From NCBI GenBank assembly GCA_002751075.1, contig NAOQ01000033.1, positions 173,076 through 196,586 on the forward strand: a stretch of 23,511 nucleotides of DNA. Reading direction: 5' to 3'. Positions 10,733 through 21,699 of this stretch are shown here, one piece after another. The DNA comes from Ichthyophonus hoferi (taxonomy: Eukaryota > Opisthokonta > Ichthyosporea > Ichthyophonida > Ichthyophonidae). Position numbers and translations under genes: made by a program. Each line of letters opens with the position of its first letter. Positions within the stretch are counted from its first letter, which is position 1. The notes beneath the pieces are model-generated. The model was not told the origin of the DNA, made no database searches, and saw only the letters and a list, made by a program, of their open reading frames with translations.

Positions 10733-12780
10733 TAATCGAGAGGTCGTTATAAATCACCTGTTAAAAGGAGATTACCATTTTTATACATCAAGCCATTGGC
10801 TAGAACAATGCTTGATTCAGGTGAGTTGTAGTGGGTACTTACACATGGTATCATCCATATAACACGAAGATGCAGCCAGGCAGCTACGGACTTGCTGACC
10901 AGACTCGGTTTAGTGCGACAAGCTTAATTATATGGATAGCTGTGGTACGGGCATATATATAAATTGATAGAATAACTTATTCTTTGGCTTTTGGGCTAAT
11001 GGGAGATGAGAATTTGAGAATCTTCAATGTCAATGGATTGGCTTTTGAGGACGAGTGGGGAAACTAAGCTCTATCACCTACATAAATAGTAAAACAAATA
11101 ATGCCAAATAAATTTGAGCTAATACTGCATACGATTAATGAGACGTACCAAACATCTTGAAGAATTGGCAGTCAGCGCATTAGAATCTAGCTTTATAACT
11201 TGATTTTTTAATTGAATCAGCTCAGCATGATGTGCTCAGATCCAATTTGACATGACTTACTGAATTGTTTATTTTAAGTACTTTAAGCTAAACGAATCGA
11301 AGAATACGTTCTGGAAAATTCAACCCTGCATTCGATTGGTTAATAATCATAACAGTCACGCTATATAAGGCTTCCTATTATATTGTGTTGTATTTGTTCG
11401 TAATAAGTTTAAGTACTTTTCATACTATTTATTTATATATGAAAAAGACATGCGCCAATTATTATTAAGACGGAAATAGATAAGATCGATCTTCATAGAT
11501 AATTACTATTATTTGTTTATTCCAGCCTACGAGCCATGCCCCGGACCAATCATGATGTTTACTCTACTAAATAGTTACTCAATGATCATTGGTGCCGTTT
11601 TGATCTGAAAAAACACAATGATTCGCTGATGATGTATTTGAAAAGTACCTAATCAATGACTCTTATCTGGACCCAAAACATGTGATCTGAAATGGTTTGT
11701 TATATAGTCACAGGACTCTACCATTGGCTGGCTCTATTTTGATGGAATCTTGGATGGCCGTTTAACACCAATAGATTGCACTAACTATTTTTCCAGACTA
11801 CATGCAATAATTGCTAATAAAAAATAACATTAAATGTTTATATCTATATGAAAAATACCCAAATTAATTAATTATTTCTGTTTATCACTCACCCTTGTTT
11901 TAGGCGGATTATTTCACCTAGGGCATCAAAAATACGAAAAAGAAATATGAAAAGAACCTTAACATGTGGTACAGTCTAAAGAAGATGATTGCTCTACCAA
12001 TTATGCAATCCTATTGGGGCGTTAAGATATTTGAAATATAGTCAAATCTAAAAATATTTTAATGAAGTAAGATTTATGAAATACTTGTCGCTTTAATATA
12101 CACGGCATCCGGACTTGGAATTTCAACCCGTTAATTTTGCAATCCGAGATTGGCCCGTCCATCTAGGGCAAGCGGGCGTATATACAAACATACAATTACG
12201 TACTTACTTCGATCGAGTACAAAATCGGGTTTTTTTCATTAGTCTAAATTATTTAAATCAATTGAACCTCGAAATGAAATAGCACGTTGTGGTTCTCGTT
12301 TAAGCCAACATAATAAATGGTATATCGGAAATTTGGGCGCATTAAATCGACAAGCTTATCTATAACTGATGTACCTACTTGGTCAAATCTGTTCTCAACT
12401 CCCACGTGAAATGAAATGCTTCAATGCATTTTATTTTGCTCCAATCACAAGTGGCAAATAGCTCCGCTATATTGTGATAGGCCCGAATCATTGACTCGTA
12501 TATCCTCGTTGATATAATTTCTATAATTATTTTCTATATCAAACTGTTAATCTATCCTTACTATATATTAGGTAATACTACTGTTTCTATTTCATTTCAA
12601 TTATAAATAAAATCTAACATATAAAAAATGCTGCTGATTATTGTTATTGTTGTTGCAAATTTTGTTGCTATCGTCTTTCTTCTCCTTTTTTATTTAAGGA
12701 AATATCCGTTTAACTATGTTTGATCAGAAGGATTCCTGAGAGGTATATAGGGGCTGCACAATAATGGGATTTGGACCCGT
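10733..12780. other. Intergenic region upstream of the ATP-grasp gene
   Basis: About 2 kb of AT-rich DNA without a supportable gene. CCAAT/ATTGG pentamers are frequent, including an imperfect inverted pair at 11546-11592. Nothing else with clear structure was seen. Confidence 0.55.
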
Positions 12781-12785
12781 TTCTG

Positions 12786-12843
12786 CGCCGCCACGTGAGG
12801 ATTAAAATGGCGCACGGGAACAGGAAAAGCAAAGTATATAAAC
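12786..12843 (+). promoter_or_regulatory. Core promoter of the ATP-grasp gene
   Basis: A GC-richer patch containing an E-box CACGTG (12792-12797) precedes a TATA box TATATAAAC (12835-12843), about 125 bp upstream of the ATG at 12967. An expected transcription start would fall near 12865. An acceptor-like TTTTTTTTAG at 12928-12937 lies between promoter and ATG and could be a 5'-UTR splice or trans-splice site; no matching donor is obvious. Confidence 0.55.
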
Positions 12844-12966
12844 ACTGAACAAATTAAACATAAAAGTATTAAACTGGTTATCTTTGTCTGCAGGACTTTC
12901 CGTGCTTTACTGAACTTTTGCATACATTTTTTTTAGACAAACATACACAGACAAGGCCAAGCCAAG

Positions 12967-14676
12967 ATGATGGATGCACTTACCAGAGCTAAACTTCTAA
13001 GCGTGAACGCTGCCGATGATGTGACACAGACGGCACGTCGTGAGGCCCTTGCTGGCAAGAAAGTTCTGTTTATAACTTGCTTTCTTGTTGGTGCCCTTTA
13101 CAAGCGTGACAAACCCCATTTCGAGAACGTCCTATCCTTTGGACCTGAGATATATTATGTTTTTAACAACACTGACGATGGTAAAGCAATTGCTGAAACT
13201 TTTCAGAAAGACGGTCTTGTTAGTGGTGGTATTATCTGGGCTGACATGAGCGACGACAAGAATGCTGCAGATAATATTATAGAGGCTGCGGGTGCCACTG
13301 GGCTCACTTTTGACGCAGTTTTCAGCCCCTTTGAACATGCCATGACACTCGTTGGCGAGGTTTCAGAGAGGTTAGGCCTGTTTGGAAACTCTAAGATGGC
13401 GTACATAAATGCAAGGGATAAAAAGAAATCCCGCGAAGTATGCGAAAAAGCAGGTGTTCCCTCTCCACGATTCGCTTACTTGAAGAACCGCTCTGACATC
13501 CCAGCTGCAATTGAGTATATTGGCCTTCCCGTTGTTCTCAAGCCCAATGCTGGCGCCGCATCTGATGGTGTATACAGATGCAATTCTCCTGAGGATGTGT
13601 ATAAATATTTCGATACGGTTGAAGAAGGACTGCTAAACAACCCTGTTATTCACTGGTCACCAGGCTTTGAGATGTGTATATTGCTGGAAGAGTATATTAC
13701 TGGTGATGAATTTGACGTAGATGTTATGCTATGGAACGGAGAAAACGTGTATTGCAATGCAATTGATAACGTGAGTATTGCACTTTTTTTTTTTAGATCT
13801 TTCTACATGTCACATCACTGTTAGTTTCTGTTCTTGTCTGCTTTAACATCTGCTCTTTTCATGGTAATCAATCTTTTTTTTTTTTTAGTAAGCTAACCTC
13901 ATTATTTATAGTGTCATAACATTCAAAGGTGTCATAACATTCAAAGGAATGAAATAAAGTTTATGTTGCTAATATCTTATTTCACCCAACAGCATCCCTG
14001 TCAAGAACCATTCTTCATGGAAACCGGAAGTGTATGCCCTACTGTATACACTGGCAAGAAGCGTCAGCAGCTCCTAGATTACTCATTTGATTGTGTGAAG
14101 GCCATGGGCTTTACCAGTGGTCTTTTCCACGTAGAGATCAAATACTCAATGAAACGGACTACGGTAGATTCTGACGGAGATATACTCGGCCAGCCCCTAC
14201 TAATTGAGGTCAATCCACGCATGGGTGGTGGGCGTACACATCTCTGGCACCAGGAAGTGTATGGTGTCAATATTTTCGAAAACTTCTTCCTGGCCTCCTG
14301 TGGTATCCCTATTAATCCTCCTCGTATCCTCGAACCAAAATTTGCCATGGGAGACTATGAGATGAGTGCTGAAACATCTGGCATTCTTCTAAACACAAGA
14401 TTCTTTGATCACGTAGACAGACACCCTAATATTGTAGCATCTCAGATTCATTGGAAGGCCGGAGAGATAATCACAGGTATGGATCAGGGTATTCCCGAAT
14501 GGCTTGGCTACTATATTGTAAAGGCTGAGACGTCGGAAGAAGTAAATACCATTCTGTATGATCTTCTCAAGACCATCCAGCCACCTATTGCACCCATTAC
14601 TATGAAGGCTGGTCCTACTGTACCTGGTAAGCAAGAGACTCTTCACAGGGAAGAAATTAGGCTAGACACGTTATAA
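12967..14676 (+). CDS. Carnosine-synthase-like ATP-grasp ligase (two exons, 495 aa)
   Basis: ATP-grasp ligases activate a carboxylate as an acyl phosphate and join it to an amine; carnosine synthase joins beta-alanine to histidine. Exons are 12967-13770 and 13993-14676, with a phase-0 intron (GTGAGT...CCCAACAG). Residues about 30-140 form a pre-ATP-grasp domain. The ATP-grasp part shows GLPVVLKPNAGAASDG with nucleotide-binding Lys192, LLEEYITGDEFDVDV (239-253), the NETG-like FMETG (276-280) typical of the carnosine-synthase group, FHVEIK with Glu316, and the metal-binding LIEVNPRMGGG (Glu340, Asn342, Arg344). All key residues are present. At 495 residues with one ATP-grasp module it is much shorter than vertebrate carnosine synthase, which has an added N-terminal region, so the substrate pair cannot be inferred. 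The ATG follows a TATA box at a normal distance. The gene converges with the FkbH gene downstream. Confidence 0.9.
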
Positions 14677-14896
14677 ATAGTACATCTTGGTACCATCGTG
14701 TTTGGAGAGAACAATGTATTTTTATTCAAGAGTTAGTGATTAAAAAAAGCAAAAAGCAAAGCATCAGTATAGAAACAAGAATTTGTGCTACAATCCATAG
14801 ATAGTACTGACCACCGACTTTGACTACATCATATGTAGGCTTCTCAAAAGGAAACGAATGATCAGAAACTGTGCATAAATGCATCCAACTTAATGA

Positions 14897-14914
14897 AATA
14901 AAATAAAATAAACC
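14897..14914 (+). terminator. Candidate polyadenylation signals of the ATP-grasp gene
   Basis: Overlapping AATAAA hexamers about 220 bp after the stop codon. An earlier ATTAAA at 14739-14744 is an alternative. Confidence 0.4.
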
Positions 14915-14965
14915 ACATTTATATAAAAAATTCTGTATCATATTCCATATATATGGGAAAAAACT

Positions 14966-14971
14966 TTTATT
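14966..14971 (-). terminator. Candidate polyadenylation signal of the FkbH gene
   Basis: AATAAA on the minus strand about 260 bp after the proposed stop at 15231. It sits about 55 bp from the opposing gene's signals, so the two transcripts would nearly meet or overlap. Confidence 0.35.
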
Positions 14972-15230
14972 CAATCGTCTTTCATTAGGTACAATTCGAA
15001 CAAAACATAATTACTTTGGCTAGTGATCTATCTTATATTTCATACTAAACAGAGCGGGGGTGTGTGACTGGAATTAATGTAGCCTATATTATCATATCAT
15101 ACCACAACATATCTATCCATAGCTATCAATATTCTATAAAAACCCGCACACATATTTATATATATATATATTTCGGGTATATGAAAGTTTACATAGATGC
15201 ATGCATGTGCATATAAATACATATAGCATC

Positions 15231-18200
15231 CTATATGTATGAATTATCTGCACCCCGGGGTGCCTTAGGCGTCACATAAGCGGAATTGTCATTATTGGCT
15301 TTATCAACCAAGACCTTAACTCCATGGCGTGCCTGCCTGCGGAATTTGCAATCTTTCCGCTGTCTGGTTACGTGTATATATGTATGTATGTATCCCGAAG
15401 GAATACATAGAGAGAAAACATGTGGTCAATTGTGTAAGTAAGATAAGAAAGAAAATATGTACATATATTTAGTATAAGAGCCGGTCTATAAACAATAGAA
15501 TCACGTGTATTGCATACCTAGATATATAATATTTTCATACCTCTTAATAGGGTCAAGGTCCTCTGATGTATCTGGTGCAGTGGCCAGTGATTGCTCTCGA
15601 AACTGTCGCAGTGCCTTTAACGCCTCTCCGCCAATCACATTCACACATTGTTCTATATGTGTCGCAGTATTATATCCCTCCGATACTAGGATGGCGATCG
15701 AGTTATATGTCTCCCAATGAAGTGATAGCTTTCCTCCTATTGCCAACGCAGCTCTTTCTTGAGATCTTACCGTTTGATCGGCTGGCTGTACCAAGGTCTG
15801 ATCCATCTTTTCTATGTCATTGGCTACCTGCTTGTCCTTTATAGGTACTGCCTGCCCTATCTCCCGTACAGAGAGGGTGCTAATATAGTCCACATCCACT
15901 ATGGCATACCCTGTCAGGATCATTGGGGTGAGTGTGTCAATCGATGGAGTAATAATTATTAATTAGCTAAGGATTATGCCTAGGGCACAAGCAGATTGGA
16001 CGATCAACCTTCTTCAAATAAATGCCCATCATGTCCAACTGGAGATATACCTTTATGCCAAATATAGCTACATACACAGCATAGCCAAGTTACCTATCAA
16101 TATAATTATCCAATTAATCAATCCTGGGTTTCAAAGTATTATATACATACAATGCTATATTTAGAAGATGTAAAACTGTTCTGTCTGAAACAGATTGAGC
16201 ACTTTTGATTCTGTAGTAATATTTAAAAATTACCATATAGTCTTTATCCTAAATTATTTATTTACAATAGTCGGCTGTCACCCTGAACATAGGTAAGATA
16301 TTTACTACACAGACTGAAGTAGCACTTTACATATTATACTATATATATAGTCATGCCACAAAGATGTAGGCAACATGTATAGGGGAGATGAGGACTACAT
16401 CATGATTGAATATGATGTAATAAAGGCAAATTTAAAATATAGTAAATCTATCAGGTTCCATTAAAATCAAGATCGCAATCACCCAACACCTATGATCTTA
16501 AACAATCAATAAAGCAATACTACATACAATTGGCTACAGAATAATTAATTAGATTTTATTAAAATATGACAATGGAAAAATTCTGCATATCGGGTCCTTG
16601 CAGCCTATTGGGTTATCCAATAATATGACGCTTAGTGAGTACAAAAATTAAGACATGTAGGAATGGCATTACCTGATAAAGTGAGGAATGTACAGAAGTT
16701 GCAATTAATGGCTTGAAAGATACATACTGCTATAAAAAAGTACATGAATATTTATATGTATGTCTAAATATACAAACATATATATATACGTACACATGAT
16801 GTAATCACTTATACCCATCTGCAGAGTATCTTTCCCGAGACAGATCTCGCATACCTTCTTTACCATCCTCCATAAATTCATCCATTGGCTGGCAGGTGGC
16901 CAAGCACACATCAAATAAGAATGCCCTGGCTGGTTCATTTCTTTCGGAAGGCCGCCACCTTAGAGCTAGAGGGGTCCTATGACGTTGGGTTGCTAGGGAG
17001 CCTAGATGCTTCATCATGGCATGTTCTACACCTCGGTGAAGTACCCGGCAACTGAGGACAAATCCATCTATAAAAAGAGCTGAATGCAGAGTGGCTGGCA
17101 TAGACCATTCACTTGGTACATTGTCTGCAAGATAATACATGAGAACCAAATCATATTTGACTCTTGATACATCTACCAATAAAATACCAGCTTAGGGTTT
17201 ATAAGAACCAATGAAACCAATTGAATAGAAGAAGGGTATGAATACTTCGCAGGCCAGATGTCAGAGCAGAAAACTATTGGAAATAAAATAGGGTTTTAAT
17301 AGATGAAGGAAAATAAATGATAGGCTGAGAGGAGAATATCAACTAATAATGATTGATGACAGGTCATGAATGATTAGTTCAAACTGAGTACTGGCTGACA
17401 ATAAATAACCAATAAAAAATAATAAAAAATAAAAAATAGTGGTCATTTATATATACTATTTAAACATTACTCCATAAGAATAATTAAAGAAATATTAATG
17501 GAAAACATGAAATGGTAAATAGTGAATGAAGAAGCGGACAAGGGTAAACATAACCTACCCGGTTTATCATTGGCTACAAATAGAGCCCCCACCAATCCAT
17601 AGTGTCCAAATCGATCGGTAACTGTCACCGTCCATACTTTACCCTGATTATGGCAGTAATCGTATACTTCTAATTGGGCTAAAACATGTTTAAAAGTGTT
17701 AAATTGGTTGGTTCGTTCCGTTAACTGCGCTACTCTAGCAACTGCAGATTCACTAATCTCCTCAATAGCAATATTAAGATGTAAGCTAGCTACAAAAGCA
17801 TTAAATCCCCCTGCTTCCCTCAAAAATGTATCACGAAGTTCCTGTGTCTTGTACTGTTCAGTACGCTGAAGATCTTCTTTGGTGGCAGTTTTGGGTCCAC
17901 CTAGGGGTCGGTCAAAGGCCCAACTGTTCGCGAGATAGGCGGGATAGAGCGAAGGATCGAGGGGAAGTTGTATTACTGTAACTTGTCCGTCTGTATGGTT
18001 AAAAACCTTTGGGAAGGTTGGGAGAGAGAAAGAGATGTGTGTAACCAGTTAGATATATATATATATAGCCAGAATGGTTAAAAGGCTTAAATGTAAAGGA
18101 ACGTACTGGTAGAGAGCATGCGTATGAGTAAACCGATAATGTAAATAACAATCACAATAACAATAGCAATATAAATACAAAGACAAATATGCATATATAA

Positions 18201-21200
18201 AAAGATTTTATAGCTAGTGGGGTTTAGTCCATATATATACCTCACTACACTCGACAGGATTATCATCTACGAACACAAAGGCATCCAGACCAATGTTCAG
18301 TTTCTTAGCCATGGATTTTATCCCATCACTCTTAAACCCCCAACCAATGGATGAACAGATGACATCATCTAAGCTGAACCCCATCTCATTGGCTCGCTGT
18401 TTAAAGACGTCTTCAACATCCAACTGAATATTTTTACTGCACAGACATAAAAGAAGACCCTGACTGTGATTGGAAAAAATTGATTAGAAAGGAAATAGCA
18501 TCTGTATCTAATTTATAGTATATAATAAACGATTGGTAATGTATAAGATATCAGATATATATGTTATGACAGCATATAACCGTAACTACACATATACACT
18601 CATCATAATCCATAAATTCCGCAATAAGTGTACAAGAAATAATGAGACAAACCGTTTGAGGGCAGCCATGAAATCCTGTAATTTTCGAAAAGGAAGACTT
18701 ATAATCACTCCCATTGCGCCCACTTCCCCTACTGCATTTCCCCACAAGGTATTATCACAGTCCAGTACAATGACCTTTCTACCAATCACAATGGAGCGAT
18801 GAATCATGCGGCAGGTTAGTAAAGCAATTGCAGCACACATTGAAGGAGTATAAGGGCTGTGAGCCAATCGGTTCATTTGATCGTCGAAGTAGACACCAAC
18901 CCTGTGGATGTAATTGGTAGGTGAGAAAGAGGACAAATGAGGCGGTTCAATATCGGACCATACATAGTTATATGTGTTTACAATCAGAGATGCTATCAGC
19001 ACTATTTTTAAACTCTATGGTTAGAATGACAAAGGGGGAGGAAGAAGAAAATCAATCAATTAATTCATACAAATCAAATAAATGATGAACGACCAATAAG
19101 ATGAAAGGTAGAGAGAAAGGCAATACTATAAGTGTTTATACATAAATAAATATTTACCAATGAAATTCCTCCCTCAGTGCCTGTGAGCCAACACAGTGTA
19201 TATTGCTCACTTCCTTTAGTTCATTCATAAGCCAGTTCTCAGCTTTCTGATATACACGATGCATGCGAGGTTCAGCATATATACTGGGGGTGTATGGGCA
19301 TACTATGACCACACAAGGCGAATGATCGGTTGCTGCCATGGTAATAAGGGCTTTGCTGAAAGTGTTGATGTTGCTCTGAAGGTTGGTCAGTAGGCCTCTA
19401 CAAGAGGTAGTGGTGGGGTAAAAATCAATGACTGTCAGTATTCAGAATAGGACGAGGGAGGAATAGCTATTGGTAGATTAACAATAAGTATGAATATGAT
19501 TGGTTACAACAGTACATGATATAGGTGGATAGACTAATTAGAATACAGGAAAAATATCCATCAAGGGAAAGAAGGAAAAAACAAGAAGATAAAATGAGAT
19601 ATGATTGGATGAATAAGATAGCATTATTCTATATATATATTATAATAAAAATTAGAAATGTCTCCGTGTTCAATAAATGGCATCTCGTTAAAGTAATTAC
19701 CTTCCTGTCTGCAGTTCTGGATGAGGCTGGGCCAGATCCTCCAATCGTATTAATATCACGTGACATGCTTTTCCACCATTGGACCAATACGCACTGGAAG
19801 AGTTTATGAGCTCACGATTTAATGAACCGTAGGGTACCCATACCATATTGCTATTGATGCCTAGAAAGAGAGAGGGAGAGAGAGGGAGTAAAATAAACAG
19901 AGAGAAAAAAAGAGTGTGCCTATGTCTGCGAGAAAGAGAAAGAAAGAAAAAGAAAAACACAATCATATATTGGTTAAAAAATAGAAATAGTCTAATTTAG
20001 TATATACATATATATAATGGGCCCATTGATATCATAATCATGTGCTATATATCTGAAACAATACCTATCTAGTAAGGAATAATTTTAAACCATTGAAAGA
20101 ATGTGTGCACGTGTGCAATATAAGCTGATAAATTACGCAATAATATGCTATACTATACTAAACTATACTATACTTTATAACAATATTCTAGACTATACTG
20201 GACTATAATATATATAACAAAAATAGAGTTATTTAGCATTGCCTTATACCATGTTATGCACACATTAATATACATTTATACCTAGTCTATAAAAATAGGT
20301 GTATATATATAATAATAATATGCACAGGTAAATATATAAAAATACATATAAATATATGTACTATTGCATATTCGACCTTTATCTAGTATCATCAATGCAT
20401 GATCGAATCATCATGCCCAGATATAAATAGATATATCAGGATCTATAAATACCCACCAGTAATCCCTTTCATCCAGGCACCCAATGGGGCTTCTAGTTCA
20501 TCAGGTGCAAAAGTACAGCCAATCACAACCCTCATGGGGGGTCCATATACAGTACTGGGCATGAAATTCCATGTCTCTCTCTCTTTAATAGGGGTGATAG
20601 AGGGTGGAATTTCCCAAGGAGACTGCCATGGACAGGAAAACCCCCGTACCTAATAGTAATAGTATAAGGAATAGGGGTGTTTAAAGATAAAGTATAAATT
20701 TACCAGGGAGTTATATATAGTATAAAGGGCGAAGAGTGGTTAAGGTGACGGATACGTGATACATGCAAATATATATACATACCTACCTACCTACCTACCT
20801 ACCTACAGTATACAACACACGAATACAACCCAATCCTATAGTCTCTACCCACATTAATCGCCTTTCTCCCTACCTGCTCCCACTGACATATCTCCTCTCC
20901 ACTCCCCTCCTCCCTCTTCACCATAGTGTTCAGTAATTCCTCCAACCTCATCGCCTCCTCCCTCTCTTCTCTATCCTCCCTTTCCTTCTTACTTATTGGC
21001 CCTTTCCTCTCCTGTAATATGACTACATTGTTAGCCTTATATGGTCTTTTCATATGTTCTGCCTCCACTGTAGTATCCCTCTCCAGGTGGAACAATACCA
21101 CATCCCCTCTCCTAAGGGAGGTCCTTCCTTGCACATCTTTAATATCAACCCGATAGTTATTACCATTATTAAGGTTTTCAATATTCTTTTCTTTTGGACA

Positions 21201-21281
21201 AATAAACCCACACGATAGACGAGTTACCCATCTTTCAACCACCCCTATATGTTGACTGGAGGAGAGGTCGATACTGTCCAT
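15231..21281 (-). CDS. Cold-shock-like domain fused to long-form FkbH (HAD-IIIC/GNAT-like) enzyme, ten exons, 894 aa
   Basis: Exons (minus): 21281-20874, 20649-20457, 19860-19701, 19397-19158, 18901-18653, 18463-18241, 18006-17559, 17124-16864, 15910-15541, 15363-15231. Phases 0,1,2,2,2,0,1,1,2 join into one open frame; a TGA ten codons upstream of the ATG supports the start. Residues 11-91 resemble a cold-shock fold (GVVERW, CGFICP, IKDVQG, LRRGDVVLF, KANNVV) but lack the usual RNP aromatics. Residues 97-126 are a charged helix. Residues 137-333 match the FkbH N-terminal region (VPYGSLNREL, VILIRLED). The HAD core has VLDCDNTLWG (Asp381, Asp383), LLCLCSKN (Ser426), Lys461 and FVFVDDNP (Asp483-Asp484): all motifs intact. 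The GNAT-like part has RVAQLTERTNQFN (582-594), DRFGHYGLVG (622-631) and LSCRVLHRGVEHAM. Bacterial FkbH proteins load a glyceryl unit from 1,3-bisphosphoglycerate onto an acyl carrier protein. Residues about 730-894 are unrecognised. Exon 5's donor (GTTTGT) and exons 9-10 are the least certain. The family call is firm; the substrate here is unknown. Confidence 0.9.
19863..19955. repeat. Purine-rich (GA/AAAG) tract, the pyrimidine tract of FkbH intron 2
   Basis: About 90 bp of nearly pure GA/GGGA/AAAG repeats on the plus strand. On the coding strand this is an unusually long CT-rich stretch ending in TTTCTAG, the acceptor of FkbH exon 3. Confidence 0.75.
20147..20213. repeat. Imperfect CTATA pentanucleotide repeat
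   Basis: Several tandem CTATA units with variants, inside FkbH intron 2. Confidence 0.6.
20781..20806. repeat. (ACCT)n tetranucleotide repeat in FkbH intron 1
   Basis: Six ACCT units. On the coding strand this reads (AGGT)n, starting about 65 bp downstream of the exon 1 donor CAG|GTAGGG, so each unit resembles a 5' splice site. It is complementary to the tract at 21441-21467 on the other side of exon 1. Confidence 0.85.
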
Positions 21282-21440
21282 AGTGGATACAGAGGTATAA
21301 TGATTATATCAATGTCTATGATTATGCCTATGATAATATCAATTATATCAATGTAGTTGTGCTTATAAGTCTCTATATATATTTTCTATACAAGTATTTG
21401 GTTATTTATATGCTTATTTATGTATTTATGTATGCGTATA

Positions 21441-21467
21441 GGTAGGCAGGTAGGTAGGTAGGTAGGT
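21441..21467. repeat. (GGTA)n tetranucleotide repeat upstream of FkbH
   Basis: Slightly impure GGTA/GGCA units about 160 bp upstream of the FkbH ATG, complementary to the ACCT tract in intron 1. Confidence 0.85.
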
Positions 21468-21687
21468 GTATTTGCGTGTATATATGCATTTATGGATTAG
21501 TTTTGAAATATATTTTTTAATATTTCTAAAATACTATGTATATTATTTATGTACTTTGGATGCAAGCGACCCACACATAAATAATATATAACTAAATGTA
21601 TATATCTTATACAAATAATATATATACGAACACTATAATTGCTACCTGTAGCCCACATGCTATTTTACATCTAAGGTATTTATTATT

Positions 21688-21699
21688 GTGCGATCGCAC
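21688..21699. other. GTGCGATCGCAC palindrome
   Basis: A 12-bp perfect palindrome with the GCGATCGC core, followed at once by GACGTCAG, which resembles a CRE half-site. It sits midway between two divergent genes, so a shared regulatory role is possible but unproven. Confidence 0.55.

Larger units (their letters stand above)
14677..15230. other. Shared 3' intergenic region of two convergent genes
   Basis: Between the stop codons of the ATP-grasp gene (plus) and the FkbH gene (minus). It holds overlapping AATAAA signals on the plus strand (from 14897), one on the minus strand (14971-14966) and TA-rich simple sequence. No gene was seen. Confidence 0.6.

Noticed and set aside
12893-12904. AGGACTTTCC, resembling an NF-kB site
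   Set aside because: It lies downstream of the expected transcription start, and a single 10-bp near-match is expected by chance.
14988-15000. TTCGAA-containing segment resembling a tRNA B box
   Set aside because: No matching A box or cloverleaf around it on either strand. No tRNA or rRNA gene was found in the window.
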